A stretch of 64,000 nucleotides of DNA from Galerina marginata. Taxonomy: Eukaryota > Basidiomycota > Agaricomycetes > Agaricales > Galerinaceae. This document shows positions 1-12,308 of the stretch, one piece after another. The notes under the pieces are model-generated. The model was not told the origin of the DNA. It saw nothing but the letters and a program-made list of their open reading frames with translations, and ran no database searches. How positions within the stretch are numbered: the first letter of the stretch is position 1; each line of letters starts with the position of its first letter. The DNA is taken from the NCBI GenBank assembly GCA_023014335.1, contig JAECYW010000031.1, forward strand, positions 248,001 through 312,000, given 5' to 3'. The position numbers and the translations under genes are program-made.

Positions 1-1010
1 GTATTCGATAGCTTGGATATGCCGCACCGGCGTATAGTTTCTGTTTCCGTTTCTTTCAACCCCTCCGAAGTCGATTGACATTAAATCCATACAGTCCACA
101 GTGAAAGCAATAAACAAGGTTTCATGGAGAGGATGGTCGAAAGTCTCGGGATCGGATTAGATCGGGAGCGAATTGACTTACTCGCGTGGGCGTAGTATGG
201 TGTTAGGCCTTGCGGGCGAGGGAATGTGTGTTTTGTACGAAGCGAAGATTAAGGAGAGAGTAGCGGGATGGGCGTCCGGGGAGAAAGCGATTCTAGACGT
301 CAGTCTGGTAAGCGTCTTTCTCTAGCCGGAATTAGAAACGAGCACTTTGCTCATATCTGCTCTTTTTAGGTGATCCTGGGCAGGAGGTGAAATCGAGATT
401 TAAGCAAGTAAGTCTCGTACTCCTTGAGACCGTACAGAATGCTAGATTACCCTTCGTACTCCAGTCTCTATCCTACTGCATTCTATTCTAGTACCAATAC
501 CCGCCTCCACCGACATTATGCGGGTCTTGAGCAGGCTTGAAAGGACACGTAAGTCTATATCTGTTTGCTCCATTGCATTGCTGCGCGATCAGTCCACACT
601 GAAAAGCTTACATTTCCCGTCTTCTTCGACCTAGAGCTCTCATATTCCATCGGGGTCCACGAGAACAGATCGATCTCCTTCAGTGACCCAGTGGACTGGT
701 CTTTCTACCGGCACATACCTTCCACTTTTGGTCAATCGTTAATGACTGTAGGCCATTCTATCCGAATCACGCTGTCGATAGATTGGGATGAACCATACAG
801 CTTTGGTTTACTCCTAGGACTTTCATATCGGGATTGGATATGCCGCGCCGGCGAATAGTTTTTATTTCCGTCTCTTTTAGCCCTCCGAAGTCGATTAACA
901 CTAAATCATACAGTTCACAGTGACAACGAAAGAAAAAGTTTCAAGTTTGAAGGTGCTCGATTGGATTTTTCCCCAATGTAATCCGGATTCTAAATTTAAG
1001 AATTCTGAGC
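1..1010. repeat. Dispersed repeat family R, left-edge copy
   Basis: No gene is supported here. Bases 1-130 recur as a diverged direct repeat at about 820-945. Bases 416-530 resemble 23620-23740, and 925-1010 resemble 23990-24065. This is therefore part of a dispersed repeat found again near 23-24 kb. The open frame at 565-858 has no recognisable domain and lies inside the repeat. Confidence 0.5.
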
Positions 1011-2700
1011 CAACGAGCGCGGTTAACGTTCTTTAAATGGCAAGGTCGGATTCAGAGGGTGTGTTCTTTGACTTTCCGCGTCGCCTTTCGCTCTCTATAA
1101 CCGTCTAGCTTCAGACTTGCGGCCGGTTTAACATCAACAACACTTTATCGATTACTATGATCATGATTGCAGCTCTATCTGCATTTATCCTGTCATGTAT
1201 CTTCTAACTTTCAAGAGATTTTCTAAAGAGATGTGGAGCCGGATGTGCATGGTGCGCGTTCATCGCGGATACGAACTTAGTCTTAAGTAACCCAGCTATG
1301 GTTTGGATTCGTAGGCTGAGCAGTGTTACCGAGTCCTGGCCTTCTACACGAGGTGGTTAGTTCATCGAGCACAGCTATGATAACTAAATCACGAAGACTT
1401 ACGGGTTCAAGGTTTTTAATTATAATAGCCACGGAAAGTTGAGAGTAAAACCGATGTCATCAATCAAGGGAATGTGCAAGTGGCTCGGGGAGTGGCGGGT
1501 ATTTCGTGCCTATTCAAAATTGCAGAGGTAGAGTTTGGCCTTTGATACTACAACAGAAGTCGTAGGACAGTCGGAGGCGTAGTACAGTTGCATACACGGA
1601 CATAAGAACAAAGCGTTGCATTTGGGAATAGGGGCTTGGGCGCGTCGCGTCGCGTCATCCCACTCGATCACTCACGTGTTGTCTGTTCGGATCAAATTTT
1701 CCTACCGCATCACTCTGTTTCCTCCACGTTCGATTTTCTTTCAATGCATTATAAGACGCGGATTTCACTTGTACATGTAGTCTCTATTCTCTGGGAATCT
1801 TCGACACCTTGAAGAGCCGAAGATTTCGAACGACTTGTGCGGCGCGGCGCGGCGCAGGTGCTCCTACTCGCTTTTCCAGCTTGCGTCACGGTGCCCGGAT
1901 GTCGTAGCGTGTTCTGGTTCAAGGTAAGCAAACAAGTTTCTTGGACATAATACATTTGCTGATCTATTCCAAGAACCACAGCTTGTACTATGACGAGCCA
2001 CGCCCCTGGAATTCAGAACCCACGAAAGCACTGACCTCGCGTCGTTATTGGAATAGGAACACGAGCTAATGGAGGAGCGAGGTGGCTACTACAAAGTGCG
2101 TACATTTTGGTCAGTTTCTTTCCCTGCTGTTTATGCTGAAGACCCTTTGTTGTTCTGTAGCGAGCCTCGCTGTTGGCGCTGTTCTGCCCATTCCAAGATC
2201 TGCTCGTCTTTGTGATCCTGGGCATCGAGCACGAGGTTACCGCATTCAACGCGTGTTTCCCGCCACGTTACTCAAACTTCCTTCACTGCCTTGCTCGCTC
2301 CACAATCTGCAACGGGTAACAGAGCTTCAGTCGCGCAGCAGCGCTCAGCATCTCCGTCATTACCCGATGCGCCCATCGAACCTAGACCGCCTGCTATGAC
2401 TCGGAGCAGGATTCTCGATCGCCTCATCGATTCATCGTCTAGCGTTATGCCTCCTCCACCTTCTCGCGACTGGTCATCGCTAATACCTGCCTTTACCATC
2501 TTTCATAAACGAAAGCAAATCCAAATGACCGTGCTGCCATCCTGTGACACGACTCATTGGGTGCCTCGGTTGTTGCCTCTCGTGCTTGTCGTCATCGAAG
2601 TCCTCCCTGGGGCCTGGAGCATTGCCAATTCTGCCTCCGACCCTCCTCCTTCTCAGCCATCTTCCCGTTTTACCCCTTCAGACGCCGCAGAATTATGTCC
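1011..2700. other. No gene seen; repeat-like intergenic DNA
   Basis: I see no credible coding exon. A short GCGGC-type tandem array lies at about 1835-1856 and a GCGTC array at about 1640-1655. The open frames at 2082-2844 overlap in several frames, are Pro/Ser-rich and show no domain. Confidence 0.4.
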
Positions 2701-3524
2701 TCTTTTCTTCCCGAAGCTAACACTCAAGATAACTCAAGCCTGCGTGGGATGCTGGCGCTGCTGGCCTTGTGGCATGAGATGAAGTCGGTGCGGCTGGGGA
2801 ATCTTCCCTTGGAAAGAATCACTTTCTCGTTGGCCGGTGTATGAAGGGCGGAGGGGAGAGAGGGGAGAGGTGCGATGGGGCGTGGTGGGGCGGGAAGCTG
2901 ATGTTGCTGCTGCCGGTAAAGGGGCGTGTGTGTGACAAGTGGAGGAGGAGAAAGCGGGGACGATGCTATCGTTTTGCGGGAATGCCAACACGAAGACGAC
3001 GACGAATACGTGAAGCCACGAAAGAAGGACCCGATCCTCGCGAAAGCTAGAGCAAACCCAAAGCGTGAGCTCGCCGTCGCAGCCACACCCGCTGCCGCTC
3101 CCACCCAGCATCCCTAAATTCCAGCATTTTACCCATCCCGCGCATCTACATCGTCCTTTGCTCCCAAGGTTAATCCTGAAGCAAACTGAGGCGGGTGCTG
3201 GTGCAGGTACTACCTGCGGGCAGACGGGTTCCTGAGCCTAGGAGGAAGACGGGGAGGAAAACGGCACACCCTGTCGTCTCGGTGTAATACTGATACGAAG
3301 ACGAAGACAAAACAAATGCGTGAAATCAGTAAAATTTTGGCTAATCCACGCCTTCCTTCTCAACCGCAGTCTCAGCTCTCGGGTCCTCGTAAATAACGAC
3401 GACGACGTCGTCGTCATTGTCATTGTCATCCTCATGCTTTTTGCCTCTGGCTGCTGACGTGTGTCACTGCTCACCGCTGAGCCCAGAAGAAAGGCCACGA
3501 CCCCGTCGCCGTTGCTGCACCTGC

Positions 3525-3675
3525 ATCCCCTCATTTCACTACCCTCTGCCCCTATCTCGTATCTCGACTCTTGGCGCTCTCGAGTCGATTTCACGCGTCG
3601 ACGTTCAAATTATCCTCGTTCAACACACCCCACTGACCAAGTTGGCGGGTGTTCGGTTCAGAAATGAAGCTTAAG
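3525..3675. repeat. Repeat R segment matching 24085-24226
   Basis: About 140 bases correspond, with scattered substitutions, to 24085-24226. Both share a stretch reading like 'tatctcgac..tggcgctc..gagt' and both end at an 'aaatgaagctt' motif. The surrounding 2700-3930 is otherwise featureless apart from Ser/Arg-rich overlapping frames. Confidence 0.55.
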
Positions 3676-3934
3676 CGTCGGGTATCTTGCGTTTCTTTTC
3701 TTTTTGGATGAGTAAATGCTGACGGTCGCTTAAAGGAAAGCCAGGAGAAATAAATCCGTATCGATCACCTATATACGGACGAATAATATCTCTTGGTAGC
3801 ACTTTCTGCAGAGAATCGTAAGGACCATGAAGGCGAAAAAACTATGCGGGTCACTATGTCCTCGTCGTCTTCTTCTCTTTCTCGGTATAACTTCTTTCAT
3901 TCCCGTGTTCGCCTATGTACTGTCAATCACATTA

Positions 3935-4179
3935 CAGCTAATTTCATATCGATAGGCCTAAGCTCAAATTCTACACACATAGGCGGGCTTTGGGCGGACT
4001 CCAGACCTTACTAGCCGAGGGTCTGGAACCATGACCGGCGCCTGAAAATGCCCAGCCGTTCACCACGTAGGATGGCTGGCTGGCAAAGCCGGACCTCGGA
4101 AGAGAGCCCGATCAAATGTTAGCTAACCGAGCTATGTGTCTAAATTTTTCGCTTAGGCCTACCGATATGAAATTAGCTG
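3935..4179. mobile_element. MITE, Tc1/mariner-like, TA target-site duplication
   Basis: The termini are inverted repeats: CAGCTAATTTCATATC at the left end and its reverse complement at the right end. The first roughly 30 bases match with one mismatch (GATAG versus GGTAG on the reversed right arm). Similarity then decays over about 25 more bases. The element is flanked on both sides by TA (3933-3934 and 4180-4181), the Tc1/mariner signature. It is 245 bp and has no coding capacity. Confidence 0.8.
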
Positions 4180-5400
4180 TAAGTCTCGGACACCTAGCCC
4201 TGCTGGTATAAATCAGCGTTGCATTTTCGTTTAGTGATGTTCACCCAAGCATCAGTGGCCTGCTAGGTCCTCTATCTTTCCCCTTTCTCTTATGAGTAAG
4301 CTCTCTTCGTTTCCGACGTTAGTTCAAAGACTTATCTCTTTTGGCCCTTTTCCTAGATCATCTGTTCTGGGTAGAAGAGTGGCTTTCTGGTCAGTGTTTG
4401 ACGACAACGAACGACTTTCTGATACCGCACATTCGACGTTGCTATTTTCTCGCACTATACGCCTAACTGGGTGGATTACAATGAGGTAACTGGACGCTCG
4501 TCACCCAAGGTCAAGTTTTGGCGAAGCCTATGAATCGAGGAACTTAGAAGTCTGGATATCAATGTGCGTCCTCACTTTCTCGAACCCATTTCTATGCTCT
4601 TCGCCATATCCCCAAGCTATAGTAATTACTCGAGTAGGCGCGTACGTCGGTCGCAGCTCGCTCGCAAGATCTTCGGTACGAAGTGGTAAATATATATGCC
4701 ACCACCTCCCGGCCTTGACCCTCGGCGTTCAGATGTAGTATTCAACACTTCAGAGATTGCTTGCACAAAGGGCTGGTAGGTGATTCGATTGGCAGGTACC
4801 TGGAAGGTTTTTCTTCTGCCATTCTTTCTTCTTTCGTGGCCCTCGTGCTGCTCAGAGCTCGCTCTTGTCCTTCCACTTTTCCAGGGACAATTCTTCGAAA
4901 CCTTCGTCATCTGTATCACTACTCCAACGTTCTTGTACTTCTGTTCTTTTCTTTCCATCGGAATTTATATTTATATCCTCGAAATTATGCTCCGCTTGAC
5001 TAAGAGTGAACTCCTCAAATAGCCTCTGTAGAATTTGATAATTGATCATCGAGAATTAACCCACGAAAAAAGTAACTAGTAGTGTTATTTCCAAGTGCCA
5101 AATCGTAAATCCTCAACATCGTTTTTCGGGCACAGTAAGGTTAACAGCAAGCTGGCCGTCGACCTTAACCAACCCTTTCTCCTTCATGGTTTCGGCTCGG
5201 CTTCAGCCGGTAAGAAAAGGGGAAAAAAACATGTGACCTCACATACGAGGCATTTCTGAAAATGCCTCTCGCAACTCCCAAACGGAAAGTTATGGATTTT
5301 TGCTTTAGATCATGCCGAAACACGTTAGGAGGTGAGATCAGGCTGTGTATAGATCAGATATTATCAAATTAGATTTTTACGGGCGTGTAGTCATGTCTTA
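4180..5400. other. No gene seen
   Basis: Short overlapping frames only. A 24-residue frame on the minus strand near 5125-5195 is protein-like but too short to assign, and no flanking exon was found. AT-rich stretches lie at 4680-4700 and 5385-5420. Confidence 0.35.
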
Positions 5401-7150
5401 CATTAATATTAATATCTCCACCGTCGTCCTCATCAACTTGGCAACATCAACTACTTCCATGGAACAAGAACCGTATGGGAGGCCGAGGAAACGACGGTCA
5501 GAAATAAGAGCGCAAAGAAAAGGGAACGAAAACGTGAGGCAATTCGTCCAGTGCAATGGAGTGTAGAAGGATAATTGAGAAGATCATCCATAATTAGAGA
5601 AGAGGCAAAGCCTGCAGAAAGAGTGATCAAGACGGAGAACAAGGTAAACGAAAGGGATCGCAGAAAGATAAGCCGGAGAGAGTATATATATCCCAGAGGT
5701 AAACCAGAGCGGAAAACCGTAGATGTTCTTACAAAAACCATTGACTTCGAGCTGGAGACAAGGTCAAGTGAGGCCGAGAAGGACTCAGACGAAGTAGGAA
5801 TCATATGCAATAAAAATAGGAAAATACGAAGCATTGTATAAGAAGGGCAATGATGGATTGATAAATATGGCGGCATAATGAATAATTTTGTTTGAATTCA
5901 AATTCAAACACTAGACGACGGGCACGGTCGGCAAAGGAACCGATAATGAAAAAAAGAAAAAAAAGGACGAAAAAAAGAATAGATCACAGTCGTGACGCAG
6001 AGAGGAATTCGCTTTCTCATGGATCAGCCGAAAAGAATACATAAGAGAGTACTGCGTTGACAGGGAGGTAAAGCATGTTGGCGGTGAGAGTGGCGATATA
6101 CGACTGGGAGTAACGAAGAAAGACTCCACCGACGAAGAATAAGCATTACTATAATGAAAGGAGAGGAGAGGATGAGGGTGTCGACGTTAGTAGTGACGAT
6201 AGAGAAAGGTGTGGTAGGAAAGGCAAGGAAAATCACCACCAGGATTGGGAGGTTGTCGCTGTTGGGAGCGGTGACAAAGAGTCCGACTGCAGCGATTGGA
6301 AGGCGCAAGTTACGGTCGGTGATCGAAATGATACTCGAGTAGCGAGGTCTTGGCACTTCCGTTGACGGCGGAATGGCGGTTCCATTGACGATAATGAAAC
6401 TTTTTAACGATAAAGTATCCACATACACGACGAGCATGGGTAATGTCGGTGATGAAGCCGACGAGGACCTAATGACGGGAAGGGTAAGTTAGAATAACGA
6501 AATCGGAGAGTGTAAGCTGCGTAGAGGGAGGAAAACTTGGGAACAAAAGAGCATGAACGAGGACGGCAGGGGAGCTCACGAAGGAAAGAAGAGTCTGGAA
6601 AACGAAAAATGGGACAGGAAAGAATAAGGAGAGAATAAAATACGACAAGAAAGAATGAAATGCATAACGAAAAAAAGGACAAGGGACATTAAAAACACGC
6701 GTTCACTGGTCCCCTCCCATGAGAAACCCGCAACTTGGACCGCCGCGCCTACGTTAGTGGCCGGGGCTGCAGTCTGTGTTTGGGGGCCTGCTTGCAGCTG
6801 TGGAAGCCGCAGCTGAAGGAGAGCTGGACGGCGAGGGCGTAGAGACAACGCCCCATGAGGGCAGAGTTAGATCTTGAGCAGCAGATTTACGCAAGTTCAC
6901 ATTCTTCCCTTCGACCAAACAGGCTGGGGCTTCGACTGCGGAAGCTCCCGATACGTAGGACTCGTAAACTCGCTGCTCGGGCCACTATGCATAGTCGCTC
7001 CGAACACAGCCTAAGGATCGAACAAGGAAGGTGGAGAGGCGTAGGGGCAGGTGCAACGACAGCCACCGCCAGATTCATGGAAGAGAGGAAAGATGTCCTA
7101 TGTCCCGCTCAAGATAGAAAAGAGGAAAAGTGACTGAAACAGTAGACGAA
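5400..7150 (-). other. Strand-skewed (purine-rich on +) block without a convincing gene
   Basis: The plus strand is strikingly purine-rich, so the minus strand reads as pyrimidine-rich. Minus frames at 5451-5876, 6024-6437 and 6404-6682 are long but hydrophobic, Ser/Leu/Phe-rich and domain-less, as expected from base skew. The block resembles in style, with opposite orientation, the one at 31.5-33.9 kb. I cannot show that the two are homologous. Confidence 0.35.
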
Positions 7151-8064
7151 AAGTTAGTTGTGGCACGATGGGAAAGAGACAGCGGAAGAAGTACATAGGG
7201 GTCGGCGACGACGGTACGGACATCGGGCTGCGTGACCTCAGGACTCAGTCTCAGGTCCGCCGTGAGCGGGTTCTGCGCCGTTTATTTTGCAAATCTCGCT
7301 GCCGTCCCCGTCGTCGATGACGGGGTCAAAGCGTTGCTTGATGTCAGATGCTTGATGGAGCTCTCCAGCTGGTCGACGGCGACGCTGTTTTCGCAGCTGT
7401 GCAGTCTCAACGTTAGTTACTTAACTGAAGATGAATAAAAGCAAGAAAGACTTACGACGAAGAGCATCCAGCGATGGCTTTGGAGCCACTTTATGAAGTT
7501 GAGAGAGAGAGGGAGAGATGGGAGGTGGACAAGAGCTGCTTCGCTGGACAAGTCACGCCTTTCGCTGACATAATGGTCTTGATAGGAAATGTCATCGGCC
7601 GAATGGAATATCTCACTGCTGCCGCGCCAGGACTAATTTGCTGGGGATGCAAAATGCACAGCAAGACTGAGCAAGTTGTTTGGATTTTGCGAAGCCATTT
7701 GGTCAAAATAGTCTGGACTCGGACGCGGGAGTGCGAAACTGAACCTGTCGACCAATGTCGTGCACTCCAATGACTCCACAATGCTTAATTCGGACATACT
7801 GGCAGTGGAGGTTAACGATAAATCCCTGGCTACTTTTTTTAAAATTTTCTGGGTGGTGCTTGATAAATACACGGAGCCTAAATTGGACTGGACTTGGAAG
7901 ACTTAGACGCTATGACCTTCCTTAGCGACTCTTCGAATGGTTTTCAAGTTGTTCGAAATAGCCTACGAAATAGCGTCTGAGGAAGAGCTTTGCATGACTT
8001 GCACTCAATACCAGAAAAAAGCAGTTACAATTACGCAGATCCAGTGGACATGACTCAAATAATT
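7150..8064. other. No firm gene; weak minus-strand small ORF at 7633-7794
   Basis: A minus-strand reading frame starting at an ATG near 7794 and stopping at 7633 would encode about 53 aa. It has no signal peptide or known motif, and I could not link exons to it. A GA-rich microsatellite lies at about 7500-7525. Otherwise nothing is supported. Confidence 0.2.
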
Positions 8065-9224
8065 TCAAACTATCTCCTTGATCCTTTGTAGGAACTTGAT
8101 CTGGGCCGCGATGTTGACGTCGTATCCCTTGTTCTTTTTAAAATTGAACGGTTGCGAGAAATACAAAAATGCATACCATTTCGCCAGGCATAACATCAAA
8201 GTGTGCTCCCGGAGATTCAACCACAGTAATTACTGTCGTTTGGAATTTAATGACCGTAGAACTCACATATAAATATGTTGGCTTACTTTTAGGCGACTCT
8301 GCAGCGATGTCTCTGGCGACCTTTAGGGGTATCATATCGTCCTCTTGCGGTATCACCAAAAGAACGGGAAACTTTGCGCGTTTCAAGGAAAGACCTGGTC
8401 GAACACCCATCATCTGGAAGACGACACGCGGGGATACGAGGTTGGGGGCATCGGTGAAGGGAACCGAGGAATGCTCAAACATTTTTACAAATCCTGTCCC
8501 GAAAGTGAACATAAATCATTATAGCGGAGGTCGTAAACCAACCTGGATACGAGCTAGGTGAATTGAGCAATGCAAATTGACCTTCTTTTCCCACTGCGCG
8601 TATAAAAAGTGGACTTAGGCCAAGCATGGATCTAATTTGATCAATGGTAGCCCAAAAGACTAGCCGAGGATTAAACCCGGCAGCCATTACCGTGGCATAC
8701 CCTATGCTTACTGTAAATGACACCGTTGCCCAGTGGGTTTTTTACTCACCGTCAAGCATGGGTGAATGAGCCATGACGCCAGCAAATGCGGGATCATCCA
8801 ACGCTATCCTGCAAGCGTTCAGAGAGCCCAAAGCGCTTCCCATAACCACTATTTTTGTGTCCAGAAATATATCTTGGGAACGAGCCCATTGTACCACACT
8901 GCGGAAGTCTTCTAATTGCTTGTCGAGATCCAGTAAGTTACGAGGTTGGCCGCCGGAATTCCCAAAGAACCGATAATCAAAGATCAGGGATGCAAACCCA
9001 GCGTCGGTGGCCCATCGTTCTCCGAACGCCGACATGCCTGCCTCTTTTACGGCTGTCATCCTATTAAATATTAGTGCAGATCCTTATGAACAAATATTAA
9101 ATTACCCGTGTCCAGCAACGATCACAGGGTACGGAGCGTTTCCAGTCGGTTTGTAAAACCAGACGTCAAGATAGATACCATCCTCGATGCTGGGTATTTG
9201 CAAAGTCTTCCGTTCGAATGCCAT
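8065..9224 (-). CDS. Alpha/beta-hydrolase-fold protein with Ala at the nucleophile position
   Basis: Six exons: 9224-9106, 9060-8750, 8701-8543, 8493-8287, 8232-8177 and 8133-8065. All have GT-AG introns of 43-53 bases and consistent phases, giving 306 aa. The fold is recognised from the oxyanion strand VIVAGHG (residues 34-40), the elbow strand ending GSALG (114-118), an acidic loop PQEDDMIP (D248 or D249) and a C-terminal GAHFDVMPG (H276). The family elbow is G-x-S-x-G; here the third position is Ala116 (codon GCT, one base from TCT Ser). Acid and His are retained, so loss of hydrolase activity or a changed role is inferred. The next gene upstream on the same strand is membrane gene D1. The PKS at 14.2 kb is on the opposite strand. 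The start is the first ATG of the open first exon. Confidence 0.85.
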
Positions 9225-9971
9225 TTTCTGAAGATATCCCGGAAGTAACTCTATGAAAGTTAAAACGAGAGGGTCTTACTGAGTTATATTGATTCCCTAT
9301 GCTGAAAACGTCTCCTTAAGAAGGTAACCCTAAATATCCCAAGTGTGTCTTGAATAACTTGATACTCAACTTCATGGCGGTGGGCAGATGAGCGATCAAG
9401 CTCCCCCCTGTCGAAATCAAGGAGCGCCTCCCCCATTGGGATATAACGATGACCGCAGCACATGTTCGGTGATCCTTCAAGCTATTTGTGAAATTTATTC
9501 ACACGAGAGTACCCTCACAGACAACATCGCCTCTAATTGGAAACAGGGTGTGAATCCTATGACGGAAAAAGGATGATTTGTTTTGAATATACTTGCTACG
9601 ATACGCTTAGCTGGTAAGTCTTGGCCCGGTAAGCGTATCAATGGGCGAATAAGGCGAGGCTGAAAACAATGTCGGTGATACCAGATTTAGCTTTTACAAT
9701 ATTGAAATAGAAAGAACAAAATTGATCACCACATTCGAAGGTAGGATCGATTGATACCACTGACTATTTCTAGAGCTCAGTGGGCTGATTGTTGACAAGT
9801 ATTAGGATAAGAAAGAATAAATTCAGGCCGCTTAACCCGTTGGGCAAACGATTCAAAATCGGCAGCTGGCATCCGATTGTCTTCGATTACATTACCGCCG
9901 ATATCATCTCAACAACCTAAATTCATATACTGAATATTAGATGAAACAGGGACGCTCACTCTGCGCGCTCC
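9225..9971. other. Intergenic, small inverted repeat at 9600-9642
   Basis: No gene is seen. The sequence GATACGCTTA and its reverse complement TAAGCGTATC lie about 20 bases apart near 9600-9642, a small hairpin of unknown origin. Confidence 0.35.
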
Positions 9972-10467
9972 CAAGGGGGCACCGGGATTCGAAAAAACAC
10001 CCGGGGTCGATTTTTCTCTTCAAGCTGTGGCCCACCCCCCCCCCCCCCTCCCGGAACCCATATCGGGTATGTTTTTCGTCCGAAAGCGGTATGTTTTACT
10101 CACCATTGTGGGCTCTGACTTGAGGAACTTGACTTGGCCGACCGGGAGCACCCTGAATAGGGAGAAGAAACAGCTTTTCAGTGTATAGTGCATATTAAAT
10201 GTATGGGGACTGTACACTCTATGTTTTTTTTCAAGTCTTACTGTGCTCTTCAGTCGTCAAAACCTCTCCCCGGTGGTGTAAATGTGCATCAACTGTCGAA
10301 AATGAGGCGTTTAAGTTATAAAACTGATGCATTGGTCACTGACGCTAGTACTTGTGCATAAAATTTCAAACTTTACCCCCAAAAATAAAATATTTTTAAG
10401 CCTCCGGCAGCCCACCCCCCCCCCCCCCTACCCCCGGGTCACGGAATCGAATCCCGGTGCCCCCTTG
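9972..10467. mobile_element. hAT-like MITE with 8-bp target-site duplication
   Basis: Both termini read CAAGGGGGCACCGGGATTCG inward (the right one on the minus strand). An 8-bp direct duplication CGCGCTCC flanks the element at 9964-9971 and 10468-10475. A CA-starting terminal repeat with an 8-bp duplication is characteristic of hAT transposons. The 496-bp element carries no transposase, so it is non-autonomous. Internally it has two direct copies of a GCCCA-poly(C) tract near 10028-10050 and 10409-10432. Confidence 0.85.
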
Positions 10468-11046
10468 CGCGCTCCGTTATCTGATTCGCCTCAGCGTGAG
10501 AATCGGTGAGGGTGTATATTTCAGAAGCTCTAGAGTGGAATCCAGATCCAGACCTTCATTGTTCGAGGCCTGGTAGTGTGTTTCCGTATGTCTCACACCG
10601 TCAGTGAATTCTAAATACTACAGTACATCATTCAACATATATAAACCGCCAGCATTTCCACTTTGCGCTCTCCATCATGACACACGGCTCATTGAATAGC
10701 GGGTCGATCCGGTCGGTATAATAGTCAGCAACCAACACTACGACACTCTGTAGAAAGCCCTTATAACAGCATATTTTGAGGATAAACCGTTTAATTTGTC
10801 CCATGTTCTGAGAGATCTTGCTGTAGCGATTATTGAGCGATTACAACGAGCAGAGATGAGCATTATACAAGCCTTATATACCAAAATCTTTAACTTATTC
10901 ATCAGAGTCATTTCATATTCGTGTCTAAGTAGTCTACCGACAGGTTGTGCTATCCATAAGGCGAGGGTGGATGGATGGATGGATCTTGGATGGATCTGGT
11001 ATAGCTGGGCGCGGTCCCGAGGCGCACGTGCCACCACCACATGACT
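10468..11046. other. Intergenic, left part of duplicated block D
   Basis: About 10830-11046 resembles 24330-24520 and so belongs to the duplication that carries D1 and D2. A GGAT microsatellite lies at 10967-10984, with a similar short one near 24440. A TATA-like atatataaa occurs at about 10638, but no convincing gene follows it. Confidence 0.4.
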
Positions 11047-12308
11047 TTAAACCTGATCGTTCACTTGGCGTTCTGGTTTGAGTTCGTCAAGAGGGAAGTC
11101 GCATTGCTCGTGAGTTTCCACGACAGTGGACTTGTTAATGTCGACACGTATAGCGTCCACCCTCCTTGGTCCAACGGGAAAGCTGCCCATCTGCCCTCCA
11201 CCGTACGTCCCATTTGTGAATGTTGTTCCATCCTGAGGGATGTGGCCGAATTTGACTTTCCTAAACACAATGCAAGCCATCAAATTAGTCAGTGCGGTCA
11301 CGGGGATACTGCCCATTCCACGATAGATTGGAGGAAAGCTGGAACCGATAACGAGAACTAGAAGCAGGATATTTCCAAAAAGTGCGATCCTACGGGCGGC
11401 GACTCAGGGCATGTCAAGTAGGAGAGGGAAAGGTACTGTACAGATAATAATGCTGACCGCCAACAAGAAGAGACCGCGAAAGCTGGGGTATAGACCCGCG
11501 TCCGACGAAAGCCTTTAGTCTTGCTTTTAATGTATCTTCCACAATGTTGAAGGCGATAATTCTGTATGTTATGGCGAAAAAAATGGCGCTATCATTGACA
11601 AGCAAAGTCCATGCAGAGGCCTCTGTGTACGATGGGACCTGTGTGAGGAGACACTGCATAGTCGGTCCAATGTGTGCTCCTCTGATGCCGATAGGAACCG
11701 TAAGGGCTGAAAAAGCCACGGATATCCAAAGAAAGAAAAAGATTCCTTGAATAAATTTATTGTGATGATAAACCGCTCTCACTCGCATAAAGAAGAGAGA
11801 TGACGTCAAGGCCTGACTCGTAGTCCAGCTGATACCAATAAGTAGTCGTGGAATTTCGCAATGTTCCATGGGGAGAACTAAGGGTGCAAGTCATTAATCA
11901 ATATCAGCTCGGGTACTCATCCCTACTCACCTTGAAAAAAGAAGCACGTAATAACGTAGCCCAGGGAAGAAAATCTAAGGAGTTAATTAGCATGCCAAGT
12001 ATGGAACATTGTGGGAGGTTATAAAGTACCTTGAAAGGTAGTATATTATAGTAGGCAGGCGAATCTTATGTTTTGTCAACAGCAAGATATCGTTGGGAAG
12101 ATTTATCGCCAGATCCCAAAGGTATATCTGTGTGTCACAGATGTATTAGCACCAGCTAAAATATGACAAGCATAAGGCAATTTACGCCAACCGTCACCGC
12201 AGTAATGTAACGCGCAACTTCGAATTGATTTGCAGTTTTAGGGTCCAGAAAGGCCAGTGGAGTAAATGGATTGGGCGTTTCAGGAGTCATTGAACTGGAG
12301 GAAGACAT
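11047..12308 (-). CDS. Multi-pass membrane protein D1 (Agaricomycete-type), paralogue of D2
   Basis: Five exons: 12308-12186, 12127-12030, 11974-11931, 11877-11442 and 11389-11047. Phases are consistent throughout, giving 347 aa. The first exon encodes a Ser/Pro-rich N-terminus. Hydrophobic segments follow, including one around YLWDLAINLPNDI, one at FFMRVRAVYHHNKF, a strongly hydrophobic IQGIFFFLWISVAFSAL, and a final helix at LFGNILLLVLVIG. The C-terminal 80 or so residues are polar and probably cytosolic. The arrangement resembles the seven-helix proteins common in mushrooms, whose function is unknown. The gene is nearly identical in structure to D2 at 24.5 kb (same exon lengths except the last), showing a gene duplication around the PKS. 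No role in polyketide synthesis can be read from the sequence. Confidence 0.85.

Noticed and set aside
5125..5195. A 24-residue minus-strand frame ending in Cys as a mating pheromone precursor
   Set aside because: It ends in a bare Cys without a CaaX box, and no pheromone-receptor-like gene is nearby.
5451..6682. Minus-strand Ser/Leu/Phe-rich ORFs as genes
   Set aside because: Same reason: strand skew gives long open hydrophobic frames, with no domain, no splice logic and no signal of conservation.
10638..10730. A TATA box followed by a short ATG frame at 10677 as a gene
   Set aside because: The frame is only about 14 codons and no downstream exon joins it.
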